Part shown: piece by piece, positions 41,193 to 49,781 of the stretch
How positions within the stretch are numbered: position 1 is the first letter of the stretch
Layout of the letters: each line of letters opens with the position of its first letter
DNA from: Novosphingobium sp. RL4
Lineage (GTDB): Bacteria; Pseudomonadota; Alphaproteobacteria; Sphingomonadales; Sphingomonadaceae
DNA: 64,000 bases
Assembly: GCF_035658495.1 (NCBI RefSeq)
Contig: NZ_CP141944.1
Location: forward strand, 832,001-896,000
Direction of reading: 5' to 3'
The notes under the pieces: model-generated
The model's input: only the letters and a program-made list of their open reading frames with translations
The model's database searches: none
Told to the model about the DNA's origin: nothing
Made by a program: the position numbers and the translations under genes

Positions 41193-43394
41193 ATGAACAA
41201 TCCATATCCGTCCGCACCGGAAGGGGCGATGAACATCAACGACCGCTTTGCCGGGGCATACGATGCCGCCGGCTTCGGCGGCGTCGATCTGAACCTCAAT
41301 GCGATCCGCGCCGCCATTATCCGCAATCGCTGGATCCTGATCGGCACGGCCATCGCCTGCCTTCTCGTCGGCGTGCTCGTGGCCATGCTTTCCACGCCGA
41401 TCTATGAGGCGAAGACCACCCTCCAGATCGAGCAGCAGGCGCCGCAGGTTCTCGGCAATTCCGGCCAGTCTTTGGACGAATCCGGCCGGGACGACAGCTA
41501 TATCGAAACCCAGGTGAACCTGCTTTCCAGCCGTTCGCTGGTCGAACGGGTGGCCCGCGCGCAGAACCTCTTCCGCGATGCCACGTTCTTCACGCGGATG
41601 GACCGCGATCCCCCGACGAGCGCTCCGGGAAGCGAAGGCTGGCAGCGTGCCGTCATCGACATGCTTCAGTCCAACCTTTCGGTTGAGCTGATACCGGGCA
41701 CCCGCCTCGTCGAAGTCCACTTCACCAGCCCGGACCCCAAGCTGGCGCAGATCATCGCCAACGAGTTCGGCGTCCAGTTCATCAACAGCACGCTGAAGCG
41801 TCGCTTCGACACTTCGGACTATTCCCGCAAGTTCCTTCAGGACCAGATCGAACGTACCCGGGTCCAGCTTGAACGCAGCGAACGCGCGCTCATCATTTTC
41901 GCCCAGCAGGCTGGCATCACCGAAGTTGATAGCGGTGGTTCGGGAAGTGCTGCGGGTGGATCCGGCAGCAAGTCGCTGACCGATTCGAACCTCGAAGCCA
42001 TCAATGCTGCCTACGCCAAGGCTTCGACCGACCGCATCCTTGCTGAGCAGAAATGGCAACAGGCCTCGCGCTCACCGCTTCTGCAAATCCCCGATGTGCT
42101 CTCCAATTCGAGCATCCAGGGCATGATGAGCAGCCGCGGCGAGAAGGCTGCCGTCCTCCAGGGCGAAATGCAGCGCCACGCGGAGGCCTATCCCACGGTC
42201 ATCAAGGCAAAGGCTGAACTCGCCGCGATCGATGCGGTGATCAACAATGCCGCGGAGCGTGTGCGCGGGTCCATCCGCGACCAGTACCAGATCGCTGTAG
42301 ACCAGGAAAACAGCCTCAAGAGCAGCGTCGAGGAGATGCGCCAGAAGAGCCTGGCCGAGCAGGGACGCGGCGTGCAACTGTCGATCCTGCGCCGCGATGC
42401 CGATACCAATCGTGCGCTTTATGATGCCCTGCTGCAGCGTTATCGTGAGATCAATGCTGCTTCGGGCGTCACGATCAACAATATCTCGGTGATCGACAAG
42501 GCGGAAATTCCGCGTTCGCCGGTCTGGCCCAAGCCGCTGTTCAACGCGTTGATCGGCGCCATCATCGGCGTCGTGCTCGGTGTGCTCATCGCGCTCGTCC
42601 GTGAACGGCTTGACGACAGCATCCGCTCTCCGGACGAAGTGGAGCGCAAGTTCGGGCTTCCGCTGCTCGGGCTGCTGCCGCTTTCCAAGGCCGGCAGTGT
42701 GCGCGACGAACTCAACGATCCCGGTTCGGCGTTCTCTGAATCGATCTACTCCATTCGCACCTCGCTCCAGATGGCGACGGCGCACGGCCTGCCGCGCACG
42801 CTGGCCATGTCCAGCACGCAGCAGGGTGAAGGCAAGTCGACCACCTCCATGGCGATTGCACGGGAGATCGCACAGTCGGGCTCGCGTACGCTGCTGATCG
42901 ACGCCGATTTGCGACGTCCATCGCTTCATGCGCTGTTCGACCTGAAAAACGACCAGGGGTTCTCCAACTACCTGACCGGCCAGGCTCCGTTCGACGGCCT
43001 GATCGTCCAGACCGATACGGCGAACCTGTCAGTGCTGCCCAGCGGACCGCTTCCGCTCAGCGCGCCGCGCCTGCTGACTCATGAAGTTCTCGTGCCGGCG
43101 CTTGCCGAACTCGGGAAGTATTATGACGTCATCATGCTTGACTGTCCGCCGGTCCTCGGCCTGGCCGACGCTCTTCAGCTGACCTCCTGCGTCGAGGCAA
43201 CGCTGTTCGCGCACGAAGCGGGCAAGGCTAGCCAGCACCAGGCCCAGACCGCCCTGCGGCGTCTGGCCCGTGGCGGCGCGAACCTGATCGGGGTCATCCT
43301 GACCAAGTTCGACTTCGATCGCGGTGGCCATTCGTCTTACGGCTACACGCAGTATTACTATCAGTACACGGCGGGTGGAGAAGGAAAGAACTGA
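41193..43394 (+). CDS. Wzc-type polysaccharide copolymerase with tyrosine autokinase domain
   Basis: Encodes 733 residues from the ATG at 41193; a GTG at 41172 overlapping the wza stop is an alternative start. The Wzz domain has helices at about 44-64 and 443-465, with a long periplasmic coiled coil between, interrupted by a Gly/Ser-rich loop (GGSGSAAGGSGSKS). The kinase has Walker A in STQQGEGKSTTS (about 540), Walker A' in LLIDADLRRP and Walker B in VIMLDCPPV. The tail is YGYTQYYYQYTAG. It is closer to ExoP/BceF than to the region A kinase in its loop and tail. It regulates chain length and export with Wza. Confidence 0.95.
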   Translation: MNNPYPSAPEGAMNINDRFAGAYDAAGFGGVDLNLNAIRAAIIRNRWILIGTAIACLLVGVLVAMLSTPIYEAKTTLQIEQQAPQVLGNSGQSLDESGRDDSYIETQVNLLSSRSLVERVARAQNLFRDATFFTRMDRDPPTSAPGSEGWQRAVIDMLQSNLSVELIPGTRLVEVHFTSPDPKLAQIIANEFGVQFINSTLKRRFDTSDYSRKFLQDQIERTRVQLERSERALIIFAQQAGITEVDSGGSGSAAGGSGSKSLTDSNLEAINAAYAKASTDRILAEQKWQQASRSPLLQIPDVLSNSSIQGMMSSRGEKAAVLQGEMQRHAEAYPTVIKAKAELAAIDAVINNAAERVRGSIRDQYQIAVDQENSLKSSVEEMRQKSLAEQGRGVQLSILRRDADTNRALYDALLQRYREINAASGVTINNISVIDKAEIPRSPVWPKPLFNALIGAIIGVVLGVLIALVRERLDDSIRSPDEVERKFGLPLLGLLPLSKAGSVRDELNDPGSAFSESIYSIRTSLQMATAHGLPRTLAMSSTQQGEGKSTTSMAIAREIAQSGSRTLLIDADLRRPSLHALFDLKNDQGFSNYLTGQAPFDGLIVQTDTANLSVLPSGPLPLSAPRLLTHEVLVPALAELGKYYDVIMLDCPPVLGLADALQLTSCVEATLFAHEAGKASQHQAQTALRRLARGGANLIGVILTKFDFDRGGHSSYGYTQYYYQYTAGGEGKN

Positions 43395-43396
43395 GC

Positions 43397-44707
43397 GTGG
43401 CCTCGGCAAGCATGCCTGTATCGGTGCCGGTGCCTTTTTCGCGTGGCGCCGGCAGCAACCGTAGTGCCGGAACGTGGAGTTCCCTGAGCGGCGCGCGCAA
43501 GTTCGTTGTTGCGCTCGCCGTCCTGCTGATCGTGTTCAATGTCGCGATCCCCAAGGGCGGCATCAAGGCGGGCGATCTGCCGATCACCTGGGGCTACTTG
43601 ATGTTGTTCCTGCTGGTGCCCGTGGGGTTGATCGGGGCATTGCGCAGGCCGATGCCGCTTGCCCAGCCGCTTCTGCAGGTCATCCTGTTCTTCCTGCCGG
43701 TTGCCCTGCTGATCCTCGTCAAGTCCGTGGTCTACCACCTCACGTTTTCGGCGCTGGCCGTGCATGAAGTGCTGTTCTTCTTCCTCCCGGTCGGCGTCCT
43801 GGTGATCCTGGGGCCTTACCTCGAGGAAGTTCCTGCGGACATCATCGCCACCACCCTGCTGTGGTGCGTACGATTTGCCGTGATCTGGGGGATCGTGAAT
43901 TTCGTCCTCTACCCGATCATCAAGGACATCATCCAGATCCCATACCTCACCGTCAACGCGGCGGATTATGGTGAGATCTACGGAAAGAACAACCGGCGCG
44001 GCATCTTGATGAAGCTGGTGTCGACCTACAACAACGGCAATATCTTCGGCGCCTGCATGGTCATGCTCGCACCGATCTATTTCCTGTTCGAGAAGCGACG
44101 CCTGTTGCTCGCCTTGTTCATCATTGCACTGGTCTGCACACTGAGCCGCACCGTGTGGTTCGGCATGGTGGGCGTCACCGGGATCATGATGCTGACCGGC
44201 CAGATCAAGGTTCGCAACCCGCGCGTCTGGATCGGTCTCGTCGTTGCGGGCGGCCTGCTGATCATGCTGCTGCCGCTGATGGGGTGGACGCCGGAAAAGC
44301 TCGTCGATTCCAATCTCGGCGGGCGTGTGAAGACCTTCACGAATTTCGAAATGACCGTCCTGGGCGGCAAGACGCTGATGATTCCTGAAGTGATCTATTT
44401 CGGCTTCCTGAATTCATTCGGCCTCGTCGGCACCTTTTTCGCCGTCTGTGCATTCGCGGCCGGGCCGGTCTTCGGCTTCCTGCATCTGAAGTCGCTTTCG
44501 CCCCTGCGCAGGGCCGCTACCGCAGGCGCGCTGGGCTATGTCGTTCTCGCGGCGATCGACGGGTGCTTCGTATTCCCGCCGGTGCTCGCGCAGTTCTTTT
44601 TCGTGACGAGCCTGATCTATCGCCGTGGGTTGAGGCCGGAGCGGAAGTCCTTCTCGCTCGACAACGGGGTGAGGCAGTCATATCCCGCTCGCTCCGGGCT
44701 TTCCTGA
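43397..44707 (+). CDS. Polytopic membrane protein, Wzy-like polymerase candidate
   Basis: Encodes 436 residues from a GTG at 43397 with GAAGGAAAG upstream. About ten to eleven helices are predicted after a polar 35-residue N-terminus. A periplasmic loop holds NRRGILMKLVSTYNNGNIFG (about 195-214) followed by TLSRTVWFGMVGV, both resembling O-antigen polymerase loop regions. The usual Wzy_C His-Asn motif is absent, so it belongs to a different Wzy type. It lies between the Wzc-like kinase and a glycosyltransferase, in the expected place for an EPS polymerase. Confidence 0.72.
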   Translation: MASASMPVSVPVPFSRGAGSNRSAGTWSSLSGARKFVVALAVLLIVFNVAIPKGGIKAGDLPITWGYLMLFLLVPVGLIGALRRPMPLAQPLLQVILFFLPVALLILVKSVVYHLTFSALAVHEVLFFFLPVGVLVILGPYLEEVPADIIATTLLWCVRFAVIWGIVNFVLYPIIKDIIQIPYLTVNAADYGEIYGKNNRRGILMKLVSTYNNGNIFGACMVMLAPIYFLFEKRRLLLALFIIALVCTLSRTVWFGMVGVTGIMMLTGQIKVRNPRVWIGLVVAGGLLIMLLPLMGWTPEKLVDSNLGGRVKTFTNFEMTVLGGKTLMIPEVIYFGFLNSFGLVGTFFAVCAFAAGPVFGFLHLKSLSPLRRAATAGALGYVVLAAIDGCFVFPPVLAQFFFVTSLIYRRGLRPERKSFSLDNGVRQSYPARSGLS

Positions 44708-44734
44708 GCCGGCGGGATCGGTCTTCGCGCACCC

Positions 44735-45835
44735 ATGAAAGTCCTTCACGTCACACAGAAGCTGCCGGGTGGCCCGGCGAGCTATCTCGGCGAACTGCTT
44801 CCCTATCAGCGCGCGGCTCTGGGCGATGCGAATGTGTCGCTCGTCGCCTGCGGGGATGAGCTTGGGCACTTGCCCGGGTTTCCGCGATCCTCTGTCCATG
44901 CTTTCGACAGTTCGGGGCGTGGGCCGGTTGCGCTTCTGGGGTTCATGCGGACGGCGATGTCCGCGCTTCTTGCCGAGCGGCCCACTGTCGTTCATCTCCA
45001 CAGCACGTTTCCGGGATTGCTGCGCCTTCCCATCGCCGCGCTGCCGGCATCGCGGCGCCCGGCCGTCGTCTACTGCTCGCATGGCTGGGCCTTCAACATG
45101 GACAGCGCGAACTGGAAGCGGGGCTGCTATGCGGGCGTCGAGCGCCTGCTGGCGCCGCTCGGCCAGCGTACCATCGCGATTTCCGATTTCGAACGGCGGT
45201 CCGCCCTGTCCCGCGGCATTCGCGCAGAGAACATGGTGGTCGTCGAGAACGGCGTGAGCGCGGCGCCGCCGGAGTTGCTCCTGCCCGCCGCAGACATGCG
45301 ATCCGACGTCCTCAATCTTCTTTTCATCGGCCGTCTCGATGAGCAGAAGGGCTTCGACGTGCTCGAAGCGGCGATGGCCACGCTGGTGGACCGGCCGGTG
45401 CATCTCCACGTCATTGGCGACCGCGTGGTCTCCAACGGGCAAAGCCTGGTCTCCAGCCTGCCCAACGTCACCCATTACGGTTGGCGGGACCGCAGCCAGG
45501 TGCCGGGCTTCATCGAGAAGGCCGACGTGGTCGTCATGCCCTCGCGTTGGGAGGGCTTCGGCCTGGTGGCGATCGAGGCGATGCGGCAGGGGCGGCCGGT
45601 TCTGGCCAGCCGGGTCGATGCGCTTCCCGAAGTCGTCGGCGAGGCGGGCATGCTCGTGCGCCCGGGCGACCCCGAGGCGTTGTCCTACGCCATTTCGCGG
45701 CTCGACCGTGCCGAATTGAAAATGCTGGGCGAAAAGGCCCGGCTCCGTTTCCAGGAGCGCTTCACCAGCGAGCGCATGAATGCCGAAATCCTGCGTTGCT
45801 ATCATGAGGCGCTTGGCGCCCGGCGCAGGGCCTGA
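44735..45835 (+). CDS. Glycosyltransferase family 4 protein, EPS region B
   Basis: Encodes 366 residues. Opening motif VTQKLPGGPASYLGELL is a variant glycine loop. VHLHSTFPG, CSHGWAFNMDS and ISDFERRSALSRGI follow. The donor domain has LLFIGRLDEQKGFDVLEAAM, MPSRWEGFGLVAIEAMRQGR with the two conserved glutamates. It is in the same direction as the wza unit, 28 bp after the polymerase candidate and 17 bp before the CMP-nonulosonate synthetase gene. The sequence HGWAFN resembles GT4 enzymes acting on acetamido sugars, but no substrate can be assigned. Confidence 0.9.
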   Translation: MKVLHVTQKLPGGPASYLGELLPYQRAALGDANVSLVACGDELGHLPGFPRSSVHAFDSSGRGPVALLGFMRTAMSALLAERPTVVHLHSTFPGLLRLPIAALPASRRPAVVYCSHGWAFNMDSANWKRGCYAGVERLLAPLGQRTIAISDFERRSALSRGIRAENMVVVENGVSAAPPELLLPAADMRSDVLNLLFIGRLDEQKGFDVLEAAMATLVDRPVHLHVIGDRVVSNGQSLVSSLPNVTHYGWRDRSQVPGFIEKADVVVMPSRWEGFGLVAIEAMRQGRPVLASRVDALPEVVGEAGMLVRPGDPEALSYAISRLDRAELKMLGEKARLRFQERFTSERMNAEILRCYHEALGARRRA

Positions 45836-45851
45836 CCAAGGAGCAGAACCT

Positions 45852-47036
45852 ATGCAGACGCTAGCCATTATCCCCGCTCGGGGCGGCTCCAAGGGAATCC
45901 CGCGCAAGAACGTGCTTCCGCTGCTCGACAAGCCGCTGATCGCACACACGATCCACGCCGCCCTGCTGGCGGAAAGCGTCGATCGGGTGGTCGTCTCCAC
46001 GGATGACGAGGAGATCGCCTCGGTTTCGCGCGCCTATGGTGCCGAAGTCATCATGCGGCCGCCTGAACTCGCCTCCGACATGGCGAAGTCGGAAGACGCG
46101 CTGCTGCACGTGCTGGATCACCTCGATCAGACGGAAGGCTACCGGCCCGACCTTCTGGTGTTCCTGCAATGCACGTCACCGCTCACCAGCAGCGGGGATA
46201 TCGACGGAACGGTCGGCAAGCTCATCGAGGAGCAGGCCGATACCGCATTGTCGGTCGTGCCGTTCCACTATTTCCTGTGGCACGGCGATGAGCAGTCCGG
46301 CGCCGATGGTGTGAATCACGATAAGTCCTTCCGCCTCATGCGGCAACAGCGTACGCCCGAGTTCGTTGAGACCGGCTCGGTCTATGTCATGAAGGTGCCG
46401 CAGTTCCGGGACGTTCAATTCCGGTTCTTCGGTCGCACCGCGATGCACGAGATCCCGGTCGAGCATTGGCAGGAGATCGATGAGCCTGCCGATTTCCGCA
46501 TCGCCGAGGATCGTATTCGCCGCTTGCGCCGCGATGCCGTGGGTGCGGGCCTGCCGGCCCGGGTCCGGGCGCTCATCATGGACTTCGACGGTGTCCATAC
46601 CGATGACCGTGTGCTCGTTTCGACATCCGGCGAAGAAGCGGTTTCCTGTTCGCGTTCGGACGGGATGGGGATCGAACTGCTGCGCAAGGCAGGCCTTGCC
46701 ATGACGGTGATCTCCAAGGAGCAGAACAAGGTCGTCGCCGCGCGCTGCGCCAAGCTGCAGATCGAATGCACGCACGGGGTCGAGACCAAGCTTCCGCTCA
46801 TGCTGCGCTGGCTGGCGCAGAAGGGCATTGCACCGGAAGAGGCAGTTTATGTCGGCAACGACGTGAACGACCTCGAATGCATGGCGGCGGTGGGATGCTC
46901 GGTTGCCCCGGCCGATGCGCATCCGCGCGCGCTTGCGGCGGCGGGGATCGTGCTTGAGCGCTCCGGTGGCAGGGGCGCGCTGCGGGAACTGGCGGAACTG
47001 CTGCTCGACAAGGGCTGTGTGGAGGCTGCCCAGTAA
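45852..47036 (+). CDS. CMP-nonulosonate (sialic acid-like) synthetase fused to a HAD phosphatase
   Basis: Encodes 394 residues from the ATG at 45852 (AAGGAG upstream). Residues about 1-230 are an acylneuraminate cytidylyltransferase: IIPARGGSKGIPRKNVLPLL, FLQCTSPLTSSGDI, ETGSVYVMK and QEIDEPADF. Residues about 238-394 are a KdsC-type HAD phosphatase with all motifs intact: DFDGVHTDD, Ser in MTVISKE, Lys in ETKLPLM, and GNDVNDLECM. In animal CMAS the same fusion exists but the HAD part is inactive. Here it looks active and may remove a 9-phosphate before CMP transfer. It is coupled to the next transferase by TAATG. Confidence 0.92.
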   Translation: MQTLAIIPARGGSKGIPRKNVLPLLDKPLIAHTIHAALLAESVDRVVVSTDDEEIASVSRAYGAEVIMRPPELASDMAKSEDALLHVLDHLDQTEGYRPDLLVFLQCTSPLTSSGDIDGTVGKLIEEQADTALSVVPFHYFLWHGDEQSGADGVNHDKSFRLMRQQRTPEFVETGSVYVMKVPQFRDVQFRFFGRTAMHEIPVEHWQEIDEPADFRIAEDRIRRLRRDAVGAGLPARVRALIMDFDGVHTDDRVLVSTSGEEAVSCSRSDGMGIELLRKAGLAMTVISKEQNKVVAARCAKLQIECTHGVETKLPLMLRWLAQKGIAPEEAVYVGNDVNDLECMAAVGCSVAPADAHPRALAAAGIVLERSGGRGALRELAELLLDKGCVEAAQ

Positions 47037-48028
47037 TGACGGTCACCGCCGTCCTGCCGCGTTCATCACTGCATCTGGCACTGCTCGATGCGAACGATCC
47101 ACGGATCGACCATGTGCTCTACCGGGACAGCCATCTGCGCGAGGATATCGAGCGGCGCTACCCCGGTAAGGCGGTCTATCTCGGCAGGGAAGGGCGGCTG
47201 CCTCGCAATCCCCGGGGCGCCATGCGGCAGATCGCGGAAAACCGGGCCTATTACGGCCGGGTCCGCGAAATGCTCGAACCCTTGGGGATTGAACGGCTCA
47301 TCCTGTTCCTGGAAGGCGAGCCGCTGGAGCGGATGATCGCGGACTGGTTCGAAGGCCCGATCGAACTCTGGGAAGAAGGCCTTTCCCATTACATCGATCT
47401 GACCAGCCCGCTCTGGTACGCGGCGCGCGGTGCGGCGCAGATCGTATCCGGTTTCTACCCGAGAGGGGCGCTGCGCCGCCGCGCGGATCGCGGCCGGATG
47501 ATCGTGCGCGACCGTTTCGAGCGGCGCAATCTCGCGTGGGACTATCCGGTTCTCGCCGCGCCCGAGGATGCCGTGCTGTTCATCGGTTCGCCGCTGGTCG
47601 ACGACGGAATACTGACGCGCGACCAGCTTGCCGACGGGCTGGCGCAAGTCGCGCGGATTGCCGGCGTGCCGCTCCATTACCTGCCGCATCCGCGTGAGGA
47701 CAGGTCGGGGCTGCTCCCTATGCTGGCGGGTATCGACAATGTCGCGATGGCGCCCGATCCGCATGGATTGACCCGCCATGTGACGCAGCACGGCTACCGG
47801 GCCTTCGTCGCCCCGGTCTCCACCGCGCTGCTCGATCTCGGAGCTTTCGACAACAGTCTGTTCGTGCCCGCGCTCTTCGGCGAAAAGCGCATGGATCAGG
47901 CCCTGCGCTCGTGGTCGGCCAATCCGGTGAAGGTCGCGGCCGACGTGAACGAGGCCGCGGCGTTCCTGTCATCGCGGAAGGCCGCACCCCTCCATCAGCT
48001 CCGGGCGGAAGCCTCGCCCGCAGGCTGA
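47036..48028 (+). CDS. Candidate sialyltransferase-like glycosyltransferase (DEG/HP motifs)
   Basis: Encodes 330 residues, starting in the stop codon of the preceding synthetase (TAATG). The segment ELWEEGLSHYID holds a D/E-D/E-G motif, LHYLPHPRED holds an HP motif, and VAPVSTALLDLGAFDNS holds a Ser/Thr motif, in the order shown by bacterial sialyltransferases of GT38, GT52 and GT80. FIGSPLVDDGILT is another familiar segment. It is predicted to transfer a CMP-activated nonulosonic acid onto the polysaccharide. The acceptor is unknown. Its end overlaps the convergent gene by 34 bases. Confidence 0.7.
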   Translation: MTVTAVLPRSSLHLALLDANDPRIDHVLYRDSHLREDIERRYPGKAVYLGREGRLPRNPRGAMRQIAENRAYYGRVREMLEPLGIERLILFLEGEPLERMIADWFEGPIELWEEGLSHYIDLTSPLWYAARGAAQIVSGFYPRGALRRRADRGRMIVRDRFERRNLAWDYPVLAAPEDAVLFIGSPLVDDGILTRDQLADGLAQVARIAGVPLHYLPHPREDRSGLLPMLAGIDNVAMAPDPHGLTRHVTQHGYRAFVAPVSTALLDLGAFDNSLFVPALFGEKRMDQALRSWSANPVKVAADVNEAAAFLSSRKAAPLHQLRAEASPAG

Positions 48029-49266
48029 GCCTGCTGCTCGATCAGCCAGCGGGCGACCGTGGCCGTCCCGGTACCTTCGAGAGGGCCGAGTTCCGCGCGG
48101 ATCAGCGCTTCCACATCCACTCTGTCGTCGCCTTCCAGATGGGCCGTGAGCGCGGTGACGACATCGTCTGGCTGGTCGGCGACGGCAAAACCCACTTCGG
48201 TCATCGCCAGGGCCTTGGCGGCTTCTCCCTGCTGGGCGAAGGCGGTGGGCGCGAGCCGCGCCACGATCACCGGGATGGCGCAGGCTGCCGCTTCCAGCAA
48301 TGCCGAAGAGTAGAACCCCACCACAGAGTCGCAGTCTATGAAGTGATCGTATAGCGGCCCCTCGGCCATCTCGCTGGCGATGCCGTGCTCTGCCATCAAC
48401 CGGGCCATCCGTTCCCGTTCCGCCTGTTCGGTTCGGGGATGAAGGCGCAGGCCGACAACGAGGTCTCGGCCGCGCGAGAATGCTGCGAGGCCCTGTGCGA
48501 GCATGGTCTCGGCGCGGTCTACCTCCTGCCGCGAAACTTTGCCGTCACTGCGGAATGGTTGGTGCAGCCACAGAACCCGGATCGGCTTCGCGGCAGTGTC
48601 GCGGTGTTCTTGCCGTGCGCGGGCGGTGGCGGCGATCCGATCGAATCGCGGCGAGCCGACCACACGGATCTTGTCGGCATCGACACCGCGCCGGACAAGC
48701 TCATCCGCGCGGCCTTGGGCCGTGATGAACAGGCGATCGAAATCCTGCCCTGTAAGGTCGCGCCGGGGGACGAGTCCGGCCTGGTGCAGGATGCGGGCGA
48801 GCGTTCCGCGCAGCCCGCGTCTGGCTTCAGCCCTCTCGCGTCCATTGAGGGGCAGGCTGAACGGCCCTTCGTCGATCATGGCGATCCTGATGCCCAGGGC
48901 GGCGGCGGCCTTGAGCAGGGCCTGCTCCGGGAAGCCCCAGCAATGCGAGAGCAGCAGGACGCGGGTGCCGCGGCGGGTGAGTTCGGACTCGAAATAGCGC
49001 TGCATCCGCGCGAAGGCGCGCGTGCCGCCGGAGACCGCTACGTTCGGTCCCGCAGTCTTGAACCATGCGCGAATTCCGACGTCGCGCGGGGTCGGCTTGA
49101 TGACTTCGCCCTCCGCATCCTCGTAGCGGGCGGTGCCGCGCAGGTCGAAGGCCGACATGTCGAAGACCGTCAGCGCCATCGAAGGCGCCATCTCGCGGAC
49201 TTCACGTGCCAGCAGCTTCAGCGTCTCCGGATGTGATCCGCTGGCGCCGGCGAGGGCAATTGTCAT
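47995..49266 (-). CDS. Capsule-type GT-B transferase with sialyltransferase-like motifs
   Basis: Encodes 423 residues. The segment AMIDEGPFSLPLNGRER has a DEG motif, VGLRLHPRTEQAERERM has an HP motif, and SVVGFYSSALLEAAACAIPV has a Ser-Ser motif; they come in the order seen in bacterial polysialyl/sialyltransferases and related capsule transferases. VVGSPRFDRI and VLWLHQPFRSD are also seen in CDP-glycerol transferase-like families, so the donor could be CMP-sugar or another nucleotide sugar. It is read opposite to the cluster and overlaps its convergent neighbour by 34 bases. It resembles the gene at 50.9-52.2 kb in length and layout. Confidence 0.65.
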   Translation of the reverse strand: MTIALAGASGSHPETLKLLAREVREMAPSMALTVFDMSAFDLRGTARYEDAEGEVIKPTPRDVGIRAWFKTAGPNVAVSGGTRAFARMQRYFESELTRRGTRVLLLSHCWGFPEQALLKAAAALGIRIAMIDEGPFSLPLNGRERAEARRGLRGTLARILHQAGLVPRRDLTGQDFDRLFITAQGRADELVRRGVDADKIRVVGSPRFDRIAATARARQEHRDTAAKPIRVLWLHQPFRSDGKVSRQEVDRAETMLAQGLAAFSRGRDLVVGLRLHPRTEQAERERMARLMAEHGIASEMAEGPLYDHFIDCDSVVGFYSSALLEAAACAIPVIVARLAPTAFAQQGEAAKALAMTEVGFAVADQPDDVVTALTAHLEGDDRVDVEALIRAELGPLEGTGTATVARWLIEQQAQPAGEASARS

Positions 49267-49781
49267 TCAATCATTCCTTCCAACGGGATCGAGGCGGCGT
49301 GCGCATCGAAATCAAACTGCTCGCAGATGCAATAGGCGCGGCGATTCAGTTGAAGAAGCCCTTGCAGCATCCGATCCGCCGAAAGGCGCTATTGGAAAGG
49401 CAGGGCGATTCCTCCGGCCGTTAGGTATTGATGATGGCTGTTTTTCCCTGTTTTGCGTCATACCTGTGCGGTTTTCGATGGGTATTTTAATGAAGCTGCA
49501 AACGCCTCTCATGACGACGTGACGTGCAGCAATTGAGACGGGAGAAGAGCGATGCTGCAGGTCAACGCCGGGCTTTACCGGGCGAAAAGTTCTTAATTCC
49601 ACCTAAATTTGAGCAGACCTAATCGGCAGAAATAGGCGATATTAAATGGAGTTGTTGTGATTTACTGTTATCTGGTTGTCTCGAAAGGGGATTGTGCGTC
49701 GCACAAAAATGGATTTGCGCCTAGGTATGTTCCCTGATAGACCTTTTTGGGTAATCATATCGCTCAAAGAAGGGCTATTTC
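49267..49781. other. AT-rich intergenic region upstream of neuB-like gene
   Basis: A 515-bp gap, visibly more AT-rich than the rest of the window (runs such as TATTTTAATG, TAATTCC, TAAATTTG, ATTAAATGG). No frame is convincing. It holds the palindrome listed at 49692-49706. Being divergent, it should carry promoters for the GT-B gene on the left and the neuB-like gene on the right. The base composition could reflect a long leader, a nucleoid-protein target or a past insertion. Confidence 0.5.
49692..49706. promoter_or_regulatory. Perfect palindrome TTGTGCG-T-CGCACAA, candidate operator
   Basis: Seven-base arms around one central base, 76 bases upstream of the neuB-like start codon. Length and symmetry suit a dimeric regulator. 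No known consensus is matched. Confidence 0.5.

Noticed and set aside
47995..49266. Idea that this GT-B protein is a NeuC-type UDP-GlcNAc 2-epimerase supplying ManNAc
   Set aside because: The fold class could fit, but the epimerase motifs are not seen, and the DEG/HP/Ser motif order fits a transferase better. The source of the synthase's sugar substrate therefore stays open.
49550..49590. Apparent hairpin GCCGGGCTTTACCGGGC upstream of the neuB-like gene
   Set aside because: On inspection the two CCGGG copies are direct repeats, not inverted, so no stem forms.
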